Origin: Sphagnum compactum
Lineage: Eukaryota > Bryophyta > Sphagnopsida > Sphagnales
NCBI GenBank assembly: GCA_965153455.1
Contig: OZ234496.1
Span: forward strand, 18,406,304 to 18,470,303
DNA: 64,000 nucleotides
Direction: 5' to 3'
A program made the translations under genes and the position numbers. Positions 52,127-61,065 of the stretch are shown here, in pieces. Each line of letters opens with the position of its first letter. Within the stretch, counting starts at the first letter, position 1. The notes under the pieces are model-generated. The model was not told where the DNA came from, did not search any database, and worked only from the letters and a program-made list of their open reading frames with translations.

Positions 52127-52981
52127 ATGGCGTTGCAACTTGAGCCCACTGGGGCGGTCGGTGCCGAGTTGCGCGGCATCGATTTGCGACATATCGACGA
52201 GCAGACCTTTGAGTCGATCCGTCGCGCTTGGATCGACCATTCCGTGCTTCTCTTCCGCGACCAAACACTGAGCAATGACGAGCTAGTCGACTTCAGCCGC
52301 CGCTTCGGCTCGCTAGACCGTGCGCCAGACCAGGAGAACGGACGCTGCTGTGTCGAGGGCTATCCCGAGATCTACGTCATCTCCAACGTGCTAAAGGACG
52401 GCGTGCCGATTGGCAGCTTGGGTGCGGGCGAAGCGGTGTGGCACGTTGACATGTCTTTCCTAGTGGAACCACCAATGGCGAGCATGTTGTATGCCATCGA
52501 GATCCCACCTACAGGCGGTGACACATCGTTCTGCAACATGTACACGGCACTGGAGACCTTGGCGCCTGAGCTGCGACAACGCTTGCACGGCATGGGTTTG
52601 AAGCATGACGCCACCTATAACTCCGGCGGCTTTGTGCGGAAGGGCGTGCAACCCACTGACGACCCGCGCAAGTCCCCTGGCACGGTCCATCCGGTTATCG
52701 CTCGCCACCCGGAGTCTGGGCGTGAAGTGCTTTACCTCGGCCGACGCCGCAATGCTTGGCTGGTCGGTTTGGACCTTCCGGAATCTGAGGCGCTGCTTGA
52801 TGCAATTTGGGCGCATGTGGAACACCGGTCGGATCTGAGCTGGACACACCGTTGGCGTGTCGGCGATCTGATTCTGTGGGACAATCGCTGCACAATGCAT
52901 CGTCGTGACACGTTCAGTGCCTCGGCGCGTCGAGTGATGCATCGCACGCAGATAAAGGGGAAGCCATTGCTGGTTGCATAA
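52127..52981 (+). CDS. TauD/TfdA-family Fe(II)/2-oxoglutarate dioxygenase
   Basis: A complete 284-aa protein in one uninterrupted exon. The family uses Fe(II), O2 and 2-oxoglutarate to hydroxylate small acids such as taurine or 2,4-D; the substrate here is not known. The N-terminus (TGAVGAELRGIDL, then SVLLFRDQTLS) is that of bacterial TauD/TfdA proteins. Metal ligands are His106 and Asp108 (VWHVDMSF) and His258 (WDNRCTMHRRD). Thr133 lies in TGGDTSF. Arg273 (RRVMHRTQI) is 15 residues after the last His, the spacing known for TauD and TfdA, and would bind 2-oxoglutarate. The gene is strongly GC-rich in an AT-rich region and its neighbours all have introns, which points to bacterial origin. Sequence on both sides is host-like, so it appears inserted. 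Assembly contamination must still be excluded. Confidence 0.93.
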   Translation: MALQLEPTGAVGAELRGIDLRHIDEQTFESIRRAWIDHSVLLFRDQTLSNDELVDFSRRFGSLDRAPDQENGRCCVEGYPEIYVISNVLKDGVPIGSLGAGEAVWHVDMSFLVEPPMASMLYAIEIPPTGGDTSFCNMYTALETLAPELRQRLHGMGLKHDATYNSGGFVRKGVQPTDDPRKSPGTVHPVIARHPESGREVLYLGRRRNAWLVGLDLPESEALLDAIWAHVEHRSDLSWTHRWRVGDLILWDNRCTMHRRDTFSASARRVMHRTQIKGKPLLVA

Positions 52982-55831
52982 CGAAGAAAAATAAAATTGA
53001 AGGCCATTTTGGGGTTCTACTTCTGGAGAACCGGGCCGAATATCAATGCTAATTCGCAGTTGGACCGCGATATTGAATCCCAGAGTCCAATTTGTAGATA
53101 CAGCTTTTTCGTGTTAGAGCTATGGTAATCACTCGAGCAAAATTGGTGTGATCAAAAATCTATTCTCTAATATCAGATGTAGTATCCACATCAAAATGCG
53201 TCGCTTTGTTCTATAATTTGCTTGCTGTCATGGTCATTTAAAAATTTTCTTGTGGGCGTATTTTGGCCATGTAGGAGGAATCTTGAAATTTTCTACTTCC
53301 CCAGAGCTGACCTCTAGCCAAATTTGGCTAAGTCGTCAAGTTGTGCATGATCACGAACTCACATACTTCACAAATTTGCAGAAAACAAATTCACTGGGAC
53401 TCATAGTAGATTGTTCATGTGAAGCTGCCATTCAAAGAAAATGCAGCTAAATCACAAATCCATCCATAGCTGATCCCTGTAACATGGAAAATGAAGAGCA
53501 GTGGTGGGATAGTTGAATTATCACATAAATTGGCTGGAGAGCCTTGGAACTCATAACCAGAAGTTCGAAATTCTGCACTCAGATTCAAAATACGACTACA
53601 GGTAGACATCCTTAAGACAGCACTGGCACGCTTCAAAGTCTTAAGTAATGGTACCAAATCCTTGTACCCTCTTGTACACATACCTATGACTGGAATTCCG
53701 AATCCAACTGATCAAAACAAGTAGTTATGAAAATCGATACCCAATAATTATATCAGGAGCTTCTGAGATCGATGGCAAGAAAAATGTGCGATGAGCTGCA
53801 CAATCAGTTTCCTTGCCTTGTCAGACGTTTTATCCCAGCACTGCAAAGCTCATGTCAACAAAAAGTTTTTGAATTCAGGTAAAAAATGCAAGCAAATTAT
53901 CCTCCATGAGCAGTGTTTCTCAAATTCTCTAAATTGTTGTTGGAATTTGAGATATTTTAGGAGACTTTGGACCTTGCAAAGGAATTTATGCATATGTGTG
54001 AACCTCCAATTTTATTCACATGCTGATCGATCAGGCAAAGTTTTCCATCAAACTCCTGTGCAGGCTATAAAGAGCCCCAACTCTTTTGGCTCAATAATGC
54101 CATGTAATTCATAAGCACTTCTCTGTGGAATATTTATTTATTTTAGAAAATAAGGTTCGGCAGTTTCAAATTGCATTTTTCATCATTTCAACAATTGAGG
54201 AATCGGTATGCAAAATGCAACTTGTGTTGTGTATTTGTAATATTAGTTATCCAATGGTTTTTCAATTTTCAACAATTTCGACAAATATCAGTAAAAATTT
54301 CTCTTTTTTTAGGCTAGACTTTCTGTGAATTATTTTGTGTGCCAAACAGCAGTTGTAGATACCGTAGTCTACTACATGATATTGTCATATGACTAATCAA
54401 ATTATTCATGTCATAGCCTGCATGATAATTATGATGAATGTGAACACCTCAGCTTCATATTTTCACAAATTTTCATTTCAATATTTGCAGGATTATTTAA
54501 TGTGGAAACTAACCCTAGAGGTAGGTTGCAGTTATTTTTTAATTTCTATGTGTGTCAGCTTCGTTTTCTGTGGGGTTTCTATGTTTTTCTGTTTCTGGTA
54601 AAACATGAAGAAAGTTCAGAGGAGTGCATTACATATATCCCTATTATGGCCCAGCCATGATAAAGATCTCATCTTCAGATTAAATCAGGATCTCCGAGTC
54701 CAAATTTAACATTTCCTGGGTTAAATATGGCCACTGAAAGGCCTCACAGTCTAGGATGCTAAAATATAGCAATTGTTTGTTCACTTTTGAACAAGTAATT
54801 TGATTTAGTGCATTAACAAATTTGCCTCAACACTTTAATATGTTCAATGGCAAATTAATCAAGAAGCCAAATTACATTGCTAAAACTTCCTGAAGATGTT
54901 GGTCTTCAAAAGTGTCAACTTGGTTCGGAGAATCAGAACTAGGAGCAAGAAGAATAGAACATCAGAATTTCGAAGGTAATAATTAATAACACCATTCTTA
55001 TTCAAATTTTTGGAGTTCGGTCTGAGTAGACTAATGCTTTGGTATTGTAAATATATTTCACAGTTTTCATTAAGAGAATGGAAATGTTATGCTAATCAAA
55101 TTTCACACAAAATAACAAGTTGCATGGGGAGCTATTGAAGTTTGGGGATTTTTGTGGATTGAAAAATTTCAGACCAAATTAGTACTTTCCAAATGAATGA
55201 ATGAATAAAGCAGACCTAGACCACATCTGTACTGAAGATTGGAAGCTGGCAATTAAGATCTATGTGTATATCTATCAATAGTAGTTTTCTGGTCGCTAAT
55301 ATTTCCTTTTTTTTTTCATGCATGTTGTCTACGTATTCTCTACCTATATGATCCATGTACATTTCAATAATCTTAAATACCTGAAACACCAGCCACTAGA
55401 AATAGCTCTTCAAGTATGTAGGGTTTAGCCAACCTCAAAACAATCACCTCAAAGCATCTTGGTAAAAATACCTCTAGCATGACAAAGTATCACTTGTATG
55501 CCAAGAATATAGTCAAGTTAATGAAAATAGTACCAAGGTTGAAAAGGAGTTGACTCCCTACAACAAACAAGACAGATTGAGACAGATGTATAAAGGCAAA
55601 TATGAAACTAGGATAAAACCAAGTAACTCCAAGTGCCCAAAAGAAGATATAGGGAAAGGCCCAGCTACAAAAATCAAAATGAAAAAAACATAACAAATGT
55701 ATGATAAGTGATAAGATGGGATGGTGAATAGGGAGAGAAAAAAGTGATAAACATCTGCAAACATGGACATAAGAAATATCACCTGCTATTAAAGTACAAG
55801 TTTCATTACTAAGTAGGTGTGTTATTTAAAT
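52982..55831. other. Intergenic, no gene seen
   Basis: Directly after the dioxygenase stop the composition returns to AT-rich. One copy of the palindromic repeat is at 53240-53385. The rest (53400-55830) holds only short open frames without family resemblance. Confidence 0.5.
53240..53385. repeat. Palindromic-core dispersed repeat, copy 3
   Basis: Core TAGCCAAATTTGGCTA at 53315-53330 within GACCTC..AGTC context, followed by a CTTCACAAATTTG motif. Starts about 260 bases right of the dioxygenase stop. The left part is shorter and more diverged than in copies 1 and 2. Confidence 0.7.
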
Positions 55832-56692
55832 TTAAGATATTTTACAACCTATCCTTGTTTTCACTACTCCTTTCTTATTGCCATCAATTTCTGTGTTCAG
55901 AGGGTTTGTGTCATCTCTAGTAGTAGAAGATGATGAAGGTTCCTTGGAATTAGAATGCTCACTAGGTAGGGTAGTGCTGTCTATAGTACTAGACGAAGAT
56001 GAAACAATAAGTGACTCAGATTTCCCATCTGTAGTAGTAGAAGAAGATGGAGCTTCCTTGGCATGAGAAAGGTCATTAGCCAATGGAGTTTTGCGTCTCG
56101 TCTTGAATTCCTTGAGTATTGGCCCATCCTCCTCTTTCGGGGGAAGAAACTCAATCAATTTGTAGTCAATACATTCTTTGCGGCTCACCCAAGTTTTGTC
56201 ACCACCGTTCTTGAAGCTCACACAAAAGTCTTTGCTTGGTTCCGCATCATTAAAAATTGCCTTATATTCCTTTGAACGTGCGAGATCTTTCAATTGATAT
56301 GGATCATCATCACCACACTTCTCCATCAAGTTCACCACTCGTCCAGTTTTGTTTACTAATGTTGTGGTCAAGTCCTGCAATCCTCGTTTAGTTTTATGTA
56401 AAACAACTTCACCAGGCTTTCCTCGAATGATGACTCTCTTAAGGTTACTGCATTCTTCTGAGTCCACTCCAACTGTACTAGCCGGATCTTTGATGTCTTG
56501 GTACACCAAAAATTCCTGAAATGTGTCACTGTTGTCCATGTTGAGAGTGTAGGTGGTATGTGGTTGAAGAGTTTTCATTGGGTGGAATGCTGACCGAATC
56601 TTCTTCAACAACTGAATTTCCCTGTTGGTTTCATTGCAAAACAAAGTTGATGGCATATTGACTCCTATTTTTGATGTCCTGCACCAGTTCAA
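55832..56692 (-). CDS. Unknown protein with two copies of one domain
   Basis: 286 aa if read from 56692; Met at 56656 (residue 13) is an alternative start, and a GCAG just before could even be an acceptor for an unseen first exon. I do not recognise a named family. Residues 16-64 (TLFCNETNREIQLLKKI ... YTLNMDNSDTFQEFLVY) and 111-160 (TLVNKTGRVVNLMEKC ... YKAIFNDAEPSKDFCVSF) align as two copies of one unit: N-x-T-x-R-x-hydrophobic at the start, a Leu-rich centre, then Y and an acidic, aromatic end. Residues about 170-182 are KECIDYKLIEFLP. The C-terminal third (about 213-270) is Ser/Thr-rich low complexity. No signal peptide or membrane segment. It resembles plant proteins of unknown function seen in seed-free plants, but I cannot assign a Pfam entry with confidence. 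Confidence 0.65.
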   Translation of the reverse strand: MNWCRTSKIGVNMPSTLFCNETNREIQLLKKIRSAFHPMKTLQPHTTYTLNMDNSDTFQEFLVYQDIKDPASTVGVDSEECSNLKRVIIRGKPGEVVLHKTKRGLQDLTTTLVNKTGRVVNLMEKCGDDDPYQLKDLARSKEYKAIFNDAEPSKDFCVSFKNGGDKTWVSRKECIDYKLIEFLPPKEEDGPILKEFKTRRKTPLANDLSHAKEAPSSSTTTDGKSESLIVSSSSSTIDSTTLPSEHSNSKEPSSSSTTRDDTNPLNTEIDGNKKGVVKTRIGCKIS

Positions 56693-57176
56693 CCAAAGTG
56701 ATTTAAAAAACTCTTACACTTATTTCACTTCAATTTCAATTTTAGATAAAATACAAGATATGTGCATGTTAAAACAAAATTTGTAAGAACGCCAAAAATC
56801 TAGTTGCCAGTACAATGAGAGGAGCCTCGGTAGTGCATAATCACACAAATCACTGATTCCTAATATTCTGCAAAAAGACCTGAGGTTCCTGAATATTTTA
56901 GGTGCACAACTTGAAAAATTTCTGGATGATAACAAACTTGATCTAAGTTCCATGTTTGCTCTTAGTTCAAAAAGTAGAAGTTTTTGTTCCGAGTAAGAGA
57001 ATTCAAAATGGCCTAATTTTACAATATTCATTTGCATTAAGCTTTTATTCTAGTTCAGATCCCTCAAGAGACGTAGAATTCTATGTATGCACTAGTCAAA
57101 CATTTTGGGAGCCAAAGAGAGATCGGAGATACCAAGTGATTTGTAATATGTAGCTGCTTCCTTCGCGTGTTGTAGC
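56693..57176. other. Gap between two same-strand genes
   Basis: 484 bases holding the promoter of the two-domain gene and the 3' end of the membrane-protein gene. An open frame on the - strand here has no protein-like features. Confidence 0.45.
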
Positions 57177-58642
57177 CTAGGACGGTGGAGCGCTTCCCGG
57201 ATGACACAATATCAATGGAAAAGAGACAGCAAAGGTGATTGCAAATAAAACCAAGATAAGGATTACCAATGCACTATAGATTGTCATGGAGCTTTTGGAG
57301 TCTTCCTGCTCTTTACTCTCTTTAGTGTAGTCAAACGCCAACCCTTCGCCCCTCACGTCGCGTACCCATTTTTTCAAAATCTGAGTAAAAGCACCAAGCC
57401 AGCGAGGCAATGAAGTTGATAGTCAACAAATGGGAACTACTATCAACTTGGAAAGGCACAAGCGTTTGACCATATATGGGTACTATTGTACAAGACAATT
57501 GAACATTGTAAAATGCATGGTTGATTTGATGGAGCTCTCTAAGTTATATCATCGGAGTGGACTAATTACATGATGCATACAAACCATAAATTCTCCATGG
57601 GATTTCAACAAGGCTCCCCTTGGTCTGTACACCAATCAGACACAGGAATTGACTGAAATTTGATTACCCATCACAAATGTAAACTATGGTTGAATATTGG
57701 GGCAAATGAAAAACAAAGAGTTAGATGGTTTTGGAGCATCTCTAGCGGTGCTCAGTATGTGACCCTGCAAAAACATCTCTCATATCTAAGTTTAGTTATT
57801 TACTCTTTTCCAATCCTTACCCATAAAACTAAAACTGGGACTGCAAATAGGTGGGAGATTACTAATGGCAATCCACCTGGACCAATCAAACTGTCTAGCC
57901 TAGCAACAGCAGCAGGTGTTAGGCTTTGCTGTGCCTTTTACCAGCATCAGCATCCTGTGCAAGAATGCTGGGCGGCGAAACCCATTTTGCAGAGCCAAAC
58001 CGACAGGTTTTGAGTTTTCTTCATCGAATTTTCTTGTGCAGGATCACATACTGATCACCGGTGGAGCTGCTCTTGGATCTCTTAAAAGAAGAATAAGAGA
58101 GGAAATCTGAGAGAGAGCAACAATATTACCGCGGGCATGTGCTCTTCCCTCTTGATGGTACGCCGGAAAGCTCGGAGCTGGGAAAGCTTCTGCGAGGTCC
58201 CAAGGATTGCAGCTGCAGATGCCAAAAGAGAGAGTACGAACACGGTGGGCCAGTTGCGACACCTGAGCACTTGAGCCTGCGCAACAGCTGTGTAGAGCAC
58301 CCCTTGAAAGACGATGAAGAAGCCGACGAGCTGGTACACTTCGTTCTTGATCTGATTGCTTTGCGCCTCCTTGCGATCGATCCTCTTCTGTTGCACATGA
58401 AGGTCGCGCTCCCAAATCTCCAAACCCTTTTTCAACGTCTTGCCGCTCAGTGTTTTGTCCTCTTCGATGTCCAGGAGGTTTCTGGCCTCTTTTTCGTGGA
58501 TGGTACGCGGCGGACGTCCTGTCTGCGGTGAATTCTCTTCTCGCTTCCCCGGATCATTGGCAAGCGATTCCGGGTTTGGACGCGAATAGATGTCGATCGT
58601 CACGGAACTATTACTGCATGAAGCTAAAATTTCTGACGCCAT
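57177..58642 (-). CDS. Three-TM plant protein of unknown function
   Basis: 238 aa from exons 58642-58130 and 57380-57177, joined at a phase-0 GT-AG junction. Residues 1-75 are polar and Ser/Pro-rich. An amphipathic, probably coiled segment follows (LEIWERDLHVQQKRIDRKEA, about 83-105). Membrane segments are about 113-135 (VYQLVGFFIVFQGVLYTAVA), 140-160 (WPTVFVLSLLASAAAILG) and 210-233 in exon 2 (YSALVILILVLFAITFAVSF). The loop has LRAFRRTIKREEH and, in exon 2, KKWVRDVRGEGLAFDY. This order (helix, QIKNEVYQLVGF, paired TMs, basic loop, last TM, LC) recurs in uncharacterised plant proteins. Exon 2 alone would look like a separate small gene; the matching phase and family order argue that it is the last exon. 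Start at MASEILASC; an upstream in-frame Met (58663) is possible. Confidence 0.75.
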
Positions 58643-60355
58643 TACAACTACGAAGAAACGCACTGCACTCCATATTACAGCGAAGACTTCGGGTAACCAT
58701 CATCCCGATTTGTAACGGAGCCCGTGGGTCATAGCAAAAGCGATTTCCTGTTTACCGACGACGGTGAAATCATGATTCATGGGTAGCCGGTCGATGCGGA
58801 TCCTTGTGCATCGCATGTCTTCCGGCGCACGCGCTTCGAGCGGCATCGGTGGTAATGAGCCGAGGGCTTCTTGAGCGGGCAGCGCGGGAAAGAACAAAGA
58901 ACGGCTGGTAGCGCCGCATGGGGTCTTAGTTTCTTTTTTGGGTTTGAGGAGGCGGGAGGGGGGGATTTTTTTTTTTAATTTTATTTCTCTTTTCCTTATG
59001 TATTCCCATGAATTTCTCAAGATGTTCCCATCAGGTTCCCAAAAAAATTCCCCAAGTTCTCAATGTGTTCCCAAATTTTCCTCATATCTTATAGCATATT
59101 GCTTGGCCATGGTTCAACTTCCATGTATATAAGTTGTAAAGGGGAAGGGGGGAAGGACAAAGCATGTTTCTATTTTAGGGGCGGGAAGCATATTTAGGCT
59201 TCTATGTTGGGGAGTGCCTCATGCCCCAAAAATATTGGTGAGGGGCGAATCAAATGGCTGCAAGAGGTTCCAAAATAAAATAAAATTATGGGTGCACTAT
59301 TCACTGATTAATAGAAGCATGAATAAATGCTCCAGACATATTTCCCATGCATATAATCATTTCAACAATTGCAGCATTGACATGCTTTAAAACACTTGTG
59401 ATTGCAGTAATAGCATATACCTTAACAATCCATCTCCTCCTAAAAACATTGTGATCAAGTGAGAGATGCTAATAATTAACACTCGTTTAGATGGCAATGC
59501 TGGCACGACATGATAGTGTACAAACATTGAGGCCCACAGGTATTAGCTCACCCAAATTGTGGAATGTTAGATGTTCCTGCCAGAAGAACTCGAGGCCATC
59601 ATTATGATTCAATTTTGAGATGAAATTTAACCTAATATTGAACATGTTTCATGACATTTCATTTCCAGTAATATTGTATCCCATGACCATTCATTTATAG
59701 GGTCATACTCCATCCCATGATGGTTGACATGCCATGGTACCATGATGTATGTGCATCTGTCATGGGCAAAATTCGGGCACATGACATCATGGCCATTGCT
59801 CACTAAAAACATGGGACTGAAACATGAGCATTTAGACTGGGAAACATTTCAAACGGTCAGGCCTGCTCCTCCCAAGCAGCTAAAAACAGCTTTCCCTATA
59901 ACATGGGTTATCAAGGTGATTCCAAATATTAACTCAGTTGAGCTTCATCTATAACTGAGTTATAATGGGCATCCCATAGATGGTGCTGGTGGGTGCCAGT
60001 TCACTCTGGCTCTAATGCTGGACTGAAGGTGGATCCTGGGATGCAGGCGGTAAGTAAGGAACTCACCAATTTGCTGTCATTGGACCACCAAAGAATTTTT
60101 CATCTTTAGCCACTACATCAACTTGACGGCCTTTAAATTCTCCCTTTATCTAATGCCTTCGTACATTTTCCGAATCAGTGGTGTGTTTTGCAGGATTGTT
60201 GCTACCTTTCCTATGGATATTGACAAGGGTAATCCAATCAACTTGCTTACATTATATTCTTACAGCTGCTGTGAACATAAGATTTCTTCAGCACCAAATT
60301 GTCATAACAGGTTGATGCTGAGAATTCAACACCTTTACAGCACCTCTTGTCATGA
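58643..60355. other. Upstream region and gap, no gene seen
   Basis: 58643-58970 is GC-richer and is probably the promoter region of the membrane-protein gene. Beyond it is AT-rich sequence without a supported exon. Confidence 0.5.
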
Positions 60356-60357
60356 AA

Positions 60358-60599
60358 GTCTTCCCCACTTGCATTAAACAATTGTTTATACACTCAAGTC
60401 TTCTTCCCCACTTGCATTAAAAAAACTTTTGTGCACTGAAGTCTTCCCGACTTCCATCAAGAATTTGTTTGTGCACTCAAGTCTTCTTCCCCACTTGCAT
60501 TAAAAAAACTTTTGTGCACTGAAGTCTTCTTCCCCACCTGCAACTAAAAAAACTTTTGTGCACTGAAGTCTTCCCCACTTCCATTAAAAAATTGTTTGT
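60358..60599. repeat. Tandem repeat, 40-43-bp units, about six copies
   Basis: Units of the form CTTCCCCACTTGCATTAAAA plus CTTTTGTGCACTGAAGTCTT, with alternating 'CAATTGTTT' and 'AAACTTTT' centres and one CCCGACTTCCATC variant. Confidence 0.88.
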
Positions 60600-60935
60600 G
60601 AAATATGGAGAGGTAATCTGTATGCATCCTGCTTTTGAGGTGGACTTGTGAAGTATGGAATCCTTTTTTTTTTGAGAACTTGATTTTTCCTTGGAAATCT
60701 AGATGGGATTTTGGGGTTTTCACTTTTAACCATGGTACCAAGTGTAGGTGCTCCTTAACCTAAGGTCTTCCACAAGACACATTACTTTGTGCAAAGTCCA
60801 AGGCAGAGTTGGTAACACTCTTTTTTTAGGCACATAGGATTTGCAGGGTCAAAGGGCAATAAACTGGTTTGAACTGTGAGTGTTTAGTTAGTGTTTACCA
60901 TCTTGCATTTCTGCTGCCCTTGCCCAAACCGTTTT

Positions 60936-61065
60936 AGGAAATGTGCTGATCACAGGCCATTGTGCCTGGTAAGGTGCCTGTGATTAGGCAATTCAGTTAG
61001 GGCGAGCCAAATGTTTTGAACAGGCAGCAAAACAGGCACAATGGCCTGTATCAGGCACATTTCTT
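60936..61065. repeat. 33-bp inverted repeat with 64-base loop
   Basis: Left arm 60936-60968 (from AGGAAATGTGCTGATC to CATTGTGCCTG) and right arm 61033-61065 are reverse complements with about three differences. The inner 15 bases (AGGCCATTGTGCCTG) are exact. The total of 130 bases could be a small foldback transposon or a hairpin RNA precursor. Confidence 0.75.

Noticed and set aside
52372-53007. Several long open frames opposite or overlapping the dioxygenase
   Set aside because: They are shadows caused by the high GC content of the real gene and match no family.
56720-57037. 105-aa open frame as an upstream exon of the two-domain gene
   Set aside because: It has Ser/Leu/Phe-rich composition, typical of AT-rich noncoding DNA, and no splice phase ties it to the gene.
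57177-57410. Separate 77-aa membrane protein gene
   Set aside because: The phase-0 acceptor at 57381 and the family order make it the last exon of the three-TM gene.
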